From: Plecoglossus altivelis
Taxonomy: Eukaryota; Chordata; Actinopteri; Osmeriformes; Plecoglossidae
Length of the DNA: 64,000 nt
NCBI GenBank assembly: GCA_036571765.1
Contig: BROE01000019.1
Coordinates: 372,001-436,000, forward strand
Reading direction: 5' to 3'
In this document: one piece after another, positions 11,901 through 25,700 of the stretch
Layout of the letters: each line of letters opens with the position of its first letter
Position numbering within the stretch: the stretch's first letter is position 1
Position numbers and translations under genes: made by a program
The notes under the pieces: generated by a model
What the model was told of the DNA's origin: nothing
Databases searched by the model: none
The model's input: only the letters and a program-made list of their open reading frames with translations

Positions 11901-14115
11901 AAATTCAGTTGTATTTTCAAACTGGACATTTAGAGAAAAAGAAAAAAGTGAGAGTAGAAAGAAGAACTCTAAACTGTAGATCAGCTGTCGTGCAATGCTG
12001 AACTGAAAAACTTTCAGGTCATAAATCAAGTTAGACTGAGTAAGTCGGCAAGTTGAGACGTCCAAACTCCATATCGCTGATGTGCCGACACCCTCTTGCT
12101 GCTACACCAGGAGGTGTCACCTTGGCAAAACAGACGTAAACGTGGGGTGGTTCAAATACCAAAATGGTATGCTTTAGTATTGCTGTTTATATACACAAAC
12201 TTAAAATGTGACAACGAGAAATATTTAAAGAAGAAACTTTTAAAGTTCTAGAACTATTCTGAATTACTTTCTTTCGAATTTTCTATGATCTGGTTACTTA
12301 TGTTAGCATTGATGTTACAAATGAGCTGATGTGCATTGACTAATACTGGTACATAAAAATAAAAAAAATTAAGAATATACAAATCCAAATGATGTGTGAG
12401 GAAGGGGGGGGCAGTGGGGGAGCCAGCGATTGTATCAGGGTGGTTGTAGCTCCCCCTAGCCCCCCTTTGGCGGTATCAATGCTACACACACCTAGTGGTG
12501 TAACCAGCAGATGGAGCACATTATATGTTACACATATTATTATAGCACAATTCACTTGGTGGTTGAAAAAAGTGTCCATTGTGACAAAACGTGGCTCAGA
12601 AAGAGTTGCATGCAAGGTAGCAATATCTTGGGCAATAGCTTGTGATACAAAAATTGCACAAAAACATGAGTTACCAAAATATTTTATTCATTAAGCTTGC
12701 TAGTTATACAAGTTGTGCAGAGTTATAGACACAAGTGGAAAAAAAGAAATTTATGTGGTTCCACACAACTGACTCTAGGTTAAAATACCTAATTTCTGTT
12801 CATAATTCGTATATTTTTGTTAATGATTTTTGTTTACAATGCCCATGACATGGAAAATAGCCATCACAAATTCACACAATTAGTGATAGATGAGGTAAAT
12901 CAGTGTACATTGCCTTAAGAAAAACAATTTCTATATACTGGAACTATGGCGAACAACAAGCACTCATCTGTTATATTTCTCTACTACTGACCATTCTGTT
13001 TACCCAGAGGACACATCACGAAATGTGGACAGGACCACAGGAAGAGTTCTTTAGTAGGGATAACCCCTTTGTTGGATGGTGCATGTCTAGATACTTGAAG
13101 GAGACTCTCTCCTCAAGCTGATAACTTAGTTCCTCCCTGGAACGGAAACACCAAACAAGGTTCCTAACAAGGAGCACAGGAAAAAGGTAGGTTGGACGAG
13201 AATTGTGTAACAACAGACACATGGCTGTGTCACATGACAATTATCAGAGGATGATAGACCTTTATATGACTTTAAGAGATAATAGCATTACTAGTTTTGA
13301 CATTAAACTAGTTGTAGCAACTATGTCAAAGGTTGTGCATTGACTGTTGTGATAAGCTCTTGTCTTGGCTGGACTGAAATCTAAGGAAACTGAGCACGGC
13401 CATGCTGGAAAATATAGAGTTATAGAAATGTTGCTTAATAGGTGCAGTATAAATGCAATACTGTAACACACATTTAGCTATTAGTAAGTGTTAGGAAGGC
13501 AGATGTTATTCCATTAAATATTGGAATACTGAACGGAAAAGTTTGAAAGTCTGTTAATTAGGTTGAAGTTCAAATGGTACTTTGTACACAGAGTATATAA
13601 TAACATACAGTTGCTGTGGGTATGGGTCAAATGTAAAGATACCGCAAGTAGTGAAAGATAAGAAAAGTACGTAATATTTTATATAACGTTGTTTATCCAC
13701 TGTGAGTCTGTATACTAGTTTGATGCATTTCATAATTTGACAGTGGTATTGACGGAATACAGTCTGTCAGAAGTCTTTTTCAGAATGTTGCTTTGTTTGC
13801 AATCAAGGACAGCTTGTCATCAGTGTAAAGGTCAATTGTGTTTGTGCAGCAAGAGAACCGCCCATGCCTGCTATGTCACAACATCCAGGTTTTTATTCTG
13901 CAAGTGCTGTGACATCCACAGGATGTCCGCAGTCCCCTTGAACTGAAGCTACCATATGAAGCTACTTTATACACAGTTAAGAACATAGCTAGAACACTCA
14001 CATTTCGCTAAGTCTGAAATGGCAACTATGTGTCAAAGAGTGACAAAAGAGGGTACTTGTCACATCTATCATTTAAACTTACTTACACCGTACCCACAGA
14101 GTTTGCTGGAAAAGT
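8911..14115. other. Gap between oaf and pde9a
   Basis: About 5.2 kb. It should contain oaf exon 1 and promoter and the pde9a 3' UTR, but no exon could be assigned. The only other recognisable item is a short LINE-type 3' tail near 10.24 kb. Confidence 0.5.
10243..10268 (+). repeat. LINE 3' tail remnant
   Basis: ATAAACGGTTTCTGATTCTG matches the end of the larger LINE piece at about 24.1 kb, which ends AATAAACGG followed by TTCTGA repeats. The body of the element is not recognisable here. Confidence 0.5.
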
Positions 14116-17100
14116 CTACTTCTTCTTCCCGCCTAATGACATGCTCTCACTTTTTTTCTTCTGTGCCTCATAGAACAAAAGACACACCTTCAGGTTAGCA
14201 TTTGTGTGCTCATTTCATTCAATAATGCAGGCAGGTGAGGATAAATAACTATTATCAGTACTATATGTATTTCAATGTTGAAAAAAGTGTACAACTGTTC
14301 TTTCCCATATATTGAAATACCTCTAATTATGAAATATGTCTGAATTTAAATGAAGGAAGGTCCATGTGGTGTAAGGTGAAGGGCTGAACTGTACCTCAGT
14401 CATGGCATCATCAATCTGTTTCAGTTCCTCATAGTGGTCTCGGGAATCCCGCAATGGTTGCACCATAATCTCCTCTATCTGGGGAAAGAGCTGTAGATGC
14501 AGCAGTGGTTGGTTGGTTCCAATCAATGCAATATGCTGTAAATTGCTGCCCTCTACATTTCTTTTTGGACATTTTCACTGTGCCTCACTTTCAACTACTG
14601 CACGTTTCTCTGTGTTAATGTGTATTTGTATGTAGGTCTCTGTCTGATTTTCTGTTTCTGTCAAACATGACCCACCTTCATTACAGTCTCAAACATGGGA
14701 ATGAGGACAAATTTGATGAAGCCAATTTGGGCAGTGGGTTTTGTGACTTTGTCCCGATCCATAAAAGGAGCCACAGGCAGACCCTCTGACTTTTCTCTAT
14801 CACTCTGGACCAAATTTAAAACATATTTAAGAGGTTATCAAATGTGAATTCCAGTTTGAACTATGAGAAATTTGAGTTTAACCGTTTATTCACAATCATA
14901 GTATGGCTCACTCACCTGCATAAAGTACTCTTCCAGTAGACAATCTACCCAAGGTTCAGCCACTTCTGTAGGCCTCACCTCATTGGAGATGTCACAGCAT
15001 TTAATAAGAACCATCTTTAGCTACATGCGCACAGGAAAGATAGGGAATATATTAATAATATTCTATGTACACTTTCAATATACATACAAAATGTACACCT
15101 CCTATTGTGCTCATTATACATGTCAATACTTGGGTGACATTACTGCTCCCAGTAACATGTGGAGTTTATTTTAATACTTTTATCACAGATTTGGGGAACA
15201 AAACACACATAGAGTGTAACATTCTTCAGAAGGACTTTGTGTATTACATACACAAGTTACATGCTCATCGTTTGTGAAATCAAAGTTGTCCACTTTCTGT
15301 TTAAAGGAATCCAATATCTCCCCATGTCTGGCCATGTCAGTAGCCAAGATGAGAGTGATGATAGCCTGTAATGGGGCAAAATTGACAATAATTATACCAT
15401 CCCTTTACCAGTCCGATGTCTTATTATTGATAATGTTCACAACACTACGAATGTTATGTGTGTGACTGTGAAGGAGCTACAAACAAACCTGGCGTATCTG
15501 CTTGAAGGCCTCTGACTCAATGTTAGCAAAGATGTTACACTCAGGCATAGAGATGATCTGGAAGGCCACTGCACAGTGATGGTTCTCAAGAGGAGAGATA
15601 TCGTTGTAGAGCACAGCTAGCTCTGTACGAGCGTTTATCTGGTACCTGGCAACATATAGTCAGCAATGTCCTGATAGCATCTAGCTAATCCGCCTCGTTT
15701 TGACTACACGCACATCAGATGAGGATAACTTTGCGTTAAGATAGCAATGCTCTCAAAAGGACTCTACTCACAATTTTAGTAAATAGAAAAAATATAACGT
15801 AAAGCAAAGCAGATATTTTTATTTGACTTACGTGTTGTTATAGCCCGGGTGGTCTAGGTCATGACACACAGCTGCGGTCATGAGGATGCACATGTCAGTC
15901 ATGGTCAGCCTCTCCTGAGAAACATACACAAATAAAAGTTTGTCTTGCTATTGGACTCACAATACAGTACCAAAATCTGAATCAAAATCAAACTATTTAT
16001 CCCCTATACCCTAAACGTAGCTCTAACCTTAAAGAGAATACAGTTGGTAGGTGTAGTTTAGTAGAAAGACAATAGTTACATGGAACTGATCTCAACAAAG
16101 TATATGGATTATCTTGAGGAACTAGGTCATGGTTTTTTTAAAACTTTGAGTTCAAAGTGACTAGTCCAATCTAGTTCTATTATATTTTAAGAGAGGGCAG
16201 GCATCTTGACAGCCAATATCTCCAAAACCATTTAGATGGAGAAGTACCAATACAGGTCTGCAAAATATTTCCCCCAAAATTCCCCCCAAATATTTGAAAT
16301 TTCACCTTGTTTTACTATTCTCGTGGACATTTCTGATCTTCATAAAAATAGTTAAACAAGCCCACATCCATGCACACAGCCATCACATTCACAAATGGAA
16401 TGCTCTCAAACACTTAGTTAATACACATGTAAACCTGCAAGTGCATAAATTCAGAGAAGCAGTAAATTAAGAAACAACATACACACATCTACAAAACACT
16501 ATCTGTCCTGTATCCTTACTTGGAGGTTGCAGAGGTGGATCATTCCATACATCATCTGACTGACACAGAAGCAATGGCGGAAGTTATGGAAAGGGTTACT
16601 GCGATAATTCTCCTGGATGCCCAGCTGAAACACAGAATGGTAAATGCAGTGTTCCCATGTAATAACTAGATGTGTCACACTGTGACTCTAAATAAGCTCC
16701 GTACTGTATACTGTGTTAATAGACTGAATGAGATCATGCTGAATCTTACTAGCCATCGTTTGAGTGTGATGGGATTCATGTTGAATTCTTTGACAAGGCC
16801 AAGGTCGTGGTACATGTACTCCAAGCAACTCAACATCTACACATTGTAGACACATAGTAAACATCAGTTTTGTAAGAATTTGAGAGGTGGCTGAGATGTC
16901 TTGGTCCTCTATAAACAGGATGTTTGTTTTAGGAATAAGAGACCTCCAACCTCATTGTGTTCCCAGTGCCAGACATCAAATGTTGGCTTCTTAAGGGCCT
17001 CAATAGTCTCCTGAGATAGAGTGTACTGTAGACCAATGGAAGAAGAGTAAGTAGTGTTTCATCTGCCCATCATGACAGTGTGGCAGTGTCTTTTTAAACA

Positions 17101-19963
17101 TAATTCTACCTTTGGGTAGTTTGGCACATCACGCCTTGGTGACAGCTTCTTTCCATCTTCTGTAAAGCTATATTTGCAGCCACATGTTACCCTAAGAACA
17201 GATGGTGAGACATAGTATGGGGTTTAAAAATGAATAACTTATGAAAACAAAATCCTTTCATTTTCAGGGTTGTTGGAGTTTAAATATGGTAACAGGATGG
17301 TTTAAGTAGACATAAGGGCGGGTTTAGAAAGCCTACTGTATATCACCTTGGAAAAAACAAAAATATTTAAGTTGGACAAAACAACAACAAATATCTTGAC
17401 TTCCCTGACCTGGCTCCTCCCTTGAAAGTCATCTCGTCTCTCAGTTTCCTCAGGTCGTTTTTACACTTTTCAATCTCAACAACCTTCAGCCCTTCCACTG
17501 AAACATTATGCAGACTGTTTAGAGAGTTTCAGAGTTTAAAGAGTAAAAAGTGAAACAACAGTGACTTCACATTTATTGAAGATCCTTGAGACAATGCTAG
17601 TTTGTATAATGACAACATTGAAACACAAAAATGTAAATGCAAACCTGAAAGAGTCGCTGTTAACAGGTATAAATCAAGACATGCTGTATGAGAAAAGCCT
17701 AGTCTATGTTTATGTTCTAGTACTAATACTTGTTCAGGGGTACCATAATGACATCTTAACTCACACTCCACTCTCTTCTCCAGCATGGCCAGTCTGTTGG
17801 TCACCTCTGTCTTTAACTCATTGATCCTAAAAGCTCTAAAAGACAACACAAGAAAAATGTGTTCTTATTTTTTTGTGTGTGTGGCTTTCCTTGGAGAAAA
17901 CATGTATTGCTTTTTAAACTAAAGATATTTTTTTATTTTGAACATGTTCAAAGCTGCTAAGGACTATTGGCAAGTTCAAGTATTGCTTACCTGCTAAACT
18001 GCTCAGCAACTTGAGACAAAACATTCTGGAACATGTCTTCCTTATCTGAGAAAGAAAAAACTGATTTGACCATATATTCACAAATGTATCTACTTTGTTC
18101 CAATTTTTATGTTTGTGCTTTTTACCCCAACCTATTTTAAACTGAGAGTGAATATATATTCCAGATTAAGTAAATATATCCATATTTATTTAAATATAAT
18201 TGTATGACAATACCAACCATAATACATTAAAAGCAAATAAATTGGGCCTGATAAATGTTTCTGCTTACCCCCCACCTGGCCAGCTGACTGTGGTATTACC
18301 TTGTATAAGGAGCTGAAAAGTTAAAAATGCAAATATTTGATGTGATGTTCCTGAAATAATTTGGGTTGTAAATTTCAATGACTATGTCTTGGTACAATAA
18401 TTCAGAGACATTGAATAAAAACCAAATCTGTCATTTTCAAGTGGTGAATATTTACATCCACCTCAACATGTCACAAAAATTCCGCTAAACCATAACACAT
18501 CATCGTAGTCCCGGTGTAAATGTGATGCTAGTGTATTGTGAAGTTAGACTGTATATGTTTCAGACAATATGTTACATGATACCCAAAAGCTGGCTTTCTA
18601 CAATTCAAAATGGTCAAAATACAGTGTTACATTTAACGTAAAAAATTACTTCATAAATGAAACTAATAAAAGTAGTATTATCTTACTTTGGAGTGTTGGT
18701 AGGCATGGTGGGATCTATGGAAATAATCGCTCCTTCTGAGTCTTGCAGTATTATAGCAGTGTTCCTGAGGATAAACCAAATACACATCAAAGCAGGATGA
18801 TGGACTGATTGTTTGAGACAGTTATATCTGCATGCCTAAGTGGAAAAGGAAATCATGCAGTGAAAAAAGCTTTTGTGGACGACCTTTCAAACACAAGAAG
18901 GTCCCTAATGCAGTCTCAAGGGCACTAGCAGGATGAGTCATGTTGGAAGGCTAGCATAATGAGCTAACATCATTTATTAGTTGTGAGCACGTCTGTCCGT
19001 GTATGTGTCTGTGTGAGAGACAGATGGATGTAAAAAAAAAGAACGATCAAACAAACTAAAGATAGAAAGAAGGAAGGAAGGAAAGAAAGAGAAAAAGAGA
19101 TTGAGATAGAAATGCCACGGACCTTGCTATGTTTGAAGAGGAACACAGAAGTTCTCGGATGTCACAAGGGCTACAGTAACGACTGAAAATCAACTGAAAA
19201 CAGACAAAAAATAACATTATATTTGTTAGTAGTTTTACAATTGCTTAACACTAGAACACTGTGAGTGCTAACACTGTATGCAGACATTGTACCGGACGAC
19301 ACACATGGATAATTTAAGTATTGTGACAGTAGTCTACATATAACCACAGAAAGCACATTTCACACCTATCAAGGTTATTAAGGTGAAGTGGGTTTACACA
19401 AACGGACTGAATGAACCGTCAACAACCGCTGAGAGTAGGGCATGTTCACTCCAGGTGTCGCTTCAACCCTTGTGTCACAACCACCTGTGACGCACGTCAC
19501 CTCTTGTCTTTATTTTTAACATGACCTGACATTGGACTCGAAGATGTTGTCTTGAGAGAAATTATAACTTCAGTCAATGAACTATGGTTACTTATTTGTC
19601 ACAGATGTTTAAATCAACGAGACTCCACTGACGTCTTAAGAATGAAACCACTACAGTTACAATGCCAAAACCAATTCTGGTATTTGCACCTCAATACCAC
19701 ATGATCTACTTTTCATTTTATGTTTCACAGCTTCAACGCAAGATCGTGTTTCCGATTGGTCAAATTAACAGTTCACGTTACTGAAAAACAATGCTGAACA
19801 CACAGGATAGGATCGGTTGTTTAAATTAATGTTACCATTTCATTTTTAAATCAAGCTACAGACAAACCCTGGTAGAAAGATCATGTTTACATACCCTTTG
19901 GACTTTCCCATCCACATCCAGGTAGATCTTTTTTGGCGCATATGATGAGGAACTGGAACCCAT
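14116..19963 (-). CDS. pde9a: cGMP-specific 3',5'-cyclic phosphodiesterase 9A
   Basis: High-affinity enzyme that hydrolyses cGMP to 5'-GMP. Complete model, exons on the minus strand: 19895-19963, 19123-19193, 18687-18764, 18269-18312, 17991-18045, 17765-17835, 17410-17497, 17110-17191, 16951-17025, 16750-16836, 16520-16624, 15832-15914, 15489-15645, 15261-15365, 14916-15020, 14676-14804, 14395-14490 and 14116-14166. Phases close throughout, giving about 516 aa (human isoforms 533-593). It starts MGSSSSSYAPKKIYLDVDG. Catalytic landmarks: FHNFRHCFC (proton-donor His), HDLDHPG (metal site), LATDMARH, KCCDISNE (metal Asp) and TAQIGFIKF with the invariant Gln and Phe of the nucleotide pocket. A short Lys-rich tail ends GGKKK. 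The last acceptor could be six bases further in. The gene looks fully functional. A fish paralogue suffix cannot be assigned. Confidence 0.96.
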
Positions 19964-20530
19964 GCTGACCTTCAGACCCAAAGGTCACGTGTACTGTCCT
20001 TCACCTAGTGGTCCCTGAATGCTTGCCTGTTATCCACCTAAAAAAAGAACTAGATTCAATGCACAGCCTAAAGGGACCCAAGGTTCCATTTTCAACATTT
20101 CACCATTTTTTTTTGTTTATGTATTTATTAATTATATAATGACCATTCTTTTGTGTGTCTTGTGTTGTTAGAATAGGAGGGACATATATATAAAAAATAC
20201 ACCACCAGTGCCAACATTTTTTCAACAGTTTGCTGCAATTACTTTTAAGTTGAAAGTATGTGTGAAATCAGTCAGTCACAAAATAATTAATTGGAATAAA
20301 TCTAATTTAAATAACACATCAATTACTAGAAAAGAAGAAAAAAGGGCAAATCATACATCCCTACATTTCAAAGGAATGGCTGAAAAAATAAACTTAATTA
20401 AAACTACAGTACCTGTATCACTGCCAACGCAACAGCCTTTTCTTTGCACACTGCCGCAGTTGAACTGATGTTAAGTCCTCACAACATTGAAACCTGAGGA
20501 AGAAACTACTATAAGCCCCTTAAATATAAC

Positions 20531-20589
<59 letters not shown>

Positions 20590-22771
20590 AGTTGCTAGGG
20601 CACCCATTACAACAGCAAAGTAGGCTGTCCCTTGACTCTTTCATGTCATTCCCTTCCTTTAGAAAGCATGCGTCCTGATCACTGTAAACCTAGGGGATGG
20701 AATCATTCATCCTCAGTGTCTGTGATAGCTTTGAAGGTTTGACTGTATGAATGAGAAAATATACATATCAGATGTCCAAGCAGAGATCTGATTTGAGAAT
20801 AAATTCATAAAGAATATTTACTTTGACCCATGGTTTAATTAATTAATTAAGGGTCAAGAAAAAGAAAGAGCCAGGTGGTGATAGAAGTCCATGATGGTTT
20901 CAACCTTTCCGAACAGGAAATTACAAATGCATGAGTATATCATGTAATAGTGCTTCTCATGTTGTTTTTCAATTTATTTACTGCTCAAAAATAATATGAA
21001 AATTTACGTTATTATTTGTTACTTCAGCATTCATGCATACTTTTAAGTCTTCCACTCCCCCCACACATACTAAGCAAAAATTCCAAAATTAGTTGTTAAA
21101 CTGCTAACTTGCAGCTTTGTGTTGTTTCTACAAATTTGAGTCTCCTGTGTAAGACAAACTTTATTCCATAACGCATCACTGACAATTAACCACCTGTCAC
21201 ATTAACATGATCCAGCATGCTCTCTGCATTGGCAAATCATCATCATAAATTCCCAGCCTCTATCAATTTAACGACCCCATACACCAACACACCTCTCACA
21301 GCAATACTTAAAAGGGTCCCTGAAGTGCAATTATGACTTTAGGGTGAATAATGACCTGTACCATGAATGAAAATAGAACCAAATTATGTGCAAAAAGCTC
21401 TGAAATTCAGTTGCATGGGACAGCGTCAAATAATACAAAGACATTCAAAGTGAGCGCAGATGTATTCCACATCTGATTTAGTATGTCTCTTCACAGCTCA
21501 TACCATGGCACTGAGCACCAGTTCAATCGCCCATTTAGACACACCTTGCGGGGATGTCATGCTGTAAACACAGTGTGTGATGTGTCTTACAACACCTTCA
21601 GAAAATATCCATTCAATAGGGCATATGAACTAAACAACAGGAAAAATAAATAAACTGAGTAGACACAGTCAAATGTGTACACAGAATTTAATGATAGAAG
21701 ATCACAAATGTACACAAGGCCTAAGTAGAAGAACATGACGCATTAGTCGTTAAAAAATATATTTTTGTCTAAAATAGTAAAAGAGCTACATTGAAATTTC
21801 AGAAAATACTAATTATATTTCTCTGTTAGCTAGTCCCAGAATATTAATGCATCCTTGTCCCTCCTTACAATTCCTTTCATCTGCTGATGGTGGATTGGTT
21901 CGATTAAGACTGAACGATGAAAGGGTCTGTGTCATGTGTAAACCTGAGGTTTTCATGCAGCAGTACATTAAGGATCTTGTTTTGCTCAGCGGTAGTCTAC
22001 TGGTCTCTTGGTCCCTTTTTCTGCAACCTTTCTCCAGATTTTCCACAGAAAAGCAAGATTCAAATTTCTTTGTACCTGCAACACATGTTAAGAAGTGTAC
22101 ATTTAATTCAAATGTTAATCTATTGCAACCCTAACTTTGTGTCCTAACTAGATGTGATTGTCTGACTGAATCCACGCTGACTTCTTCAACAACTAAACAA
22201 CTGAAAATGTATAGTAACAGGGTGTTTGACAAAATGTTTTACAAAAATGAAACTGTCTTGTGTTGCTCCAGTCCAGTTGCATCCACTGATGACACAGTGA
22301 GGTCCACACAACTGTACATTTTATAATAAATATCTGTGGTTCTGTGTTTTATTTATTTTGCTCCATGTTAATTATAGTTATAATTGTATATAATTACATT
22401 GTGCTCCGAATACAATGGATTTGGCAATTCATTCCAATGTATTACTACCCCACTCGATCATCAGCGGTTCTTAACCCTTAAGGCAAATCTCAAGAGCAAG
22501 TTAAATTTTGATCATGATTGTTTGCTTATACTAGCTATAAAAAACATATTTCACTCAAGCATTTTTCATTTTTGAATGAATAATTTATTGAGCAGATTGT
22601 GTGTCAAGTTGCGTGTTATCCCTGAGGACTTCACTCATGTCTGAGTGAGAGCTATGCCCTATATTCTTGAGAGTCATACATTAGATGATTATCAAAGAAA
22701 CATTTAATTAATTTTATATGAGTCACAGTCATATGCTGTGACACTGCAATACATTCATGACTTTTATGCCC
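19964..22771. other. Gap between pde9a and slc37a2
   Basis: About 2.8 kb containing the upstream region of pde9a (right of 19963, with a CACGTG E-box near 19986) and the slc37a2 3' UTR (left of 22771; minus-strand AATAAA motifs near 22.35 kb). No further gene seen. Confidence 0.6.
20534..20590 (+). repeat. (TC)n(AC)n compound microsatellite
   Basis: A run of TC dinucleotides followed directly by AC dinucleotides. Confidence 0.95.
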
Positions 22772-25700
22772 TCACCCTCGTTGCCTGGGAGTATGTCCAC
22801 ACCAACCCTTGATCTCTTTGTACACCAATCTAGTGAGAAGCTGGAACACACACAGAGATCTGTGTAAGATAAATTTGCTTTCTTTCAAAAAAATATAGCA
22901 CTGGTTAATTAATACACACTTACCAAACACGCAAGTATGTCAGACGTGATAAGCATGTAGAAGACGTTTTTCCATCCAGTTGGAGATATCACCCCAGCTA
23001 ACAAAGGACCTATAGCAGCACCTAGTGGACAACCGGTGAAAAACAATAGAGCTACATTATTGCAGCTTAACTTTATTTCCACCTTGCAGGTAAGCCATTG
23101 CTTTACAAAGTAGTATGAACCCAAGACAGAGTACAACAGCATACGATCACAATGCCAACTGCAACACAATTTTAACTGTGAACTGTGCCTTGCTGAAAAT
23201 CACAGGTTATTTTGATAACCACCATCAGTTTAAATTAGTCTTTCTACTTGCAGGAGTGAATGTGGAGAGCTGTCCCTCCTCCACTCACACATTCCTCACT
23301 TACCTATTGATCCTGTGCCGTCAATAATGGCTGTTACCGTTGACAGCGCTCTCGAGTTTCCTCGAAGGCTTTCATGTGTTCCCTGGGAGGGGAGGAAATC
23401 ACCAACTGTCAATCCAGTTCAAAGGTCCTTGTAATTTAGAAATGATCATGAAGGCACATGCAACACCCCCCCCAGCACCCCTCCATCCAACCTGTATGCG
23501 TGATAGGAATAAGGGTGTCTCAAACAGCTGCAGGGACCATGTGAAAAAGAAAATGGCATGCAGACATAAACAGTACATCAGTAATTACCAGGTCAGCTGA
23601 CACAGCGGTGGTGATAAGGGCATAGGGGCCATTCACCAGGCCTCCACACAACAGCAGCATACCTGCATGAAAAGACAAAATGACATTGTCCTGTGACTAT
23701 GCTGCAGAGAGCCTTAATCTTAGATTATATAAATGTACTTGGCGTAATAATACTATGGGAATGTATGGTCTATTTGAGCCACTCCCCTCGGGCAGGAGGC
23801 TACGGTCCATCCGGACCAGAACCTCCCGCCACAAGAACAGTTTCTTTCCCTCTGCCGTTGGACTCATGAACACTCTGTAACACCTGCCACTTTAACGATA
23901 ATATTATTTAAGAACAATCTTTGCACTACTCATTTGCACATCTGCCAACTTTACATTCTGTATATAGTGTTAATCTATCTTAGTCTATTTTATTCTTAAT
24001 TTTATGCATGCCTTTTATATATTTTAATACTTTACCCATTGCTTTATGTTGCATCTACGCCGAAGCAAGTTCCTACGTTTGTGAACTTCACTGACAATGG
24101 CAATAAACGGTTTCTGATTCTGATTCTAATGCTTGAGTAATCAACAGTTTGTTCAAACAGTGTAAGTAACAATCTAGGGCTGTGCATTCTGACCAAATGA
24201 CCAATGACATGGAGAGTCCAAACAAAAAAACTCTTACTCATATTTAATTTTTCAGATTTTCTGTGCAACCTAAAAACATTTATTGGATTGTAGTTGTATA
24301 TGCTATACTCCAAAATATATTTTGTATAAAGTACAAAATTCACAGCACAGGTTTAAGTCCAGGTTTAAGGCACTTCACTTTAAGGTGGTAGCTAAAGTGT
24401 AAGCTAAAAAATGCCGTAAAAAATGTATAGTCTTTGTAGGCCTCCTTGAATAAACAACACAAAGCAAAATTGTGTGTGAATAGGCAGAACTTTACCAACC
24501 TTAAAGGGGTCACTCACAAAAAACAACAATCTTTGTTGAAGTTTAATAACACCATTGCGGGGGGGGGGTAAAATGGACATACAGAGAACCTCAAAGTCCA
24601 TTGACTCCTCTATTCTATGTAACTCTCACATTTAGACATTTATGCTTTAAAACGATCTGTTTCAGAAAAGCTACATCTGTGACCTCACAAATGTAGCCAC
24701 TTTTTTAGGTGCCATTCTGTACGTTTATCAGACCCCAAAATGTACATGTATCCCACTGGTGTTCTGGCCCAGGAACATTAATGAAAGGCACATAGATCAC
24801 AGATGTTAGTTTTGCTGAATGGAAATTACAAAGAAGAAAATTTTGAAGTTTTTAAAGGATTTTGTAAAAGGGCGACAGCCATAAATGCAGCGTTCCAGGC
24901 TGTACAATGAATTATGAAACTTTCCATAACCTTCCTAAAGAACCAAACACTCAACAGGCATGGCTGATGTCTGTCAATGAGAATATCCCTGTGAAGTTTG
25001 ACTCTAAATCATTAATTTGCTTGAAGCATTTCAACAAGGGCAGTTTTGAAAACCTAAAACAATTTTTAATGATGCTGGTGCTGAAAATAAGTGGTGTCCA
25101 TCTGTGTGCTTATCTCAATCTCAAGCTGCAAGTATGATTTTGTCACTAACAATTATTACCAATGTTAATGTAATTGGTGTTGTTGATAATTGTATCTCGG
25201 TGAATTCAGCACTGAAAGGTCAAGGACAACAGCCTTCAAGAGAGCAAATGATTCCCTGTTGATCTGTCAAATCATAATTTTTATTTAGGTCACGAAAGTC
25301 TTGAAATGTGAGTGAGAATTCTTTGCGCGTACGGTCGTAGTCTTAGGGCGGCAGCCAGGTCTCGGTTGCGTCATGTCACCGAGTTAATAGCTAATCTTAC
25401 AATTTGTTAGGTCAATACTACACCAAAAATCGATCAGGGCAGCTTTTAAGATAAATGTGAATTCTGATTTTAGCCGAGAAATACGATTATTTTTATGATT
25501 TGTATCAAACTGGCAATCTGAGTAAGGCTAACCCTAGCCCTAACCCTGTTACACTATTATGACATTAGTCTCAGACTCAGGTCGGTCACTGACAGTGTGT
25601 TCACAATGTTTTATTTCACTCCATTCTACACCAAAAACATCAGGGAGGACTGATTTGTATAAACTCTAGCTTGCTGATTATAACCGAGCCTGTTTCATTC

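Noticed and set aside
12340..12694. Overlapping open frames of about 90-100 codons on both strands
   Set aside because: Low-complexity G/C runs and no domain signature; no match to the missing oaf exon.
25525..25550. Telomere-like AACCCTAGCCCTAACCCTG
   Set aside because: Only about three imperfect units; too short to call an interstitial telomeric repeat.
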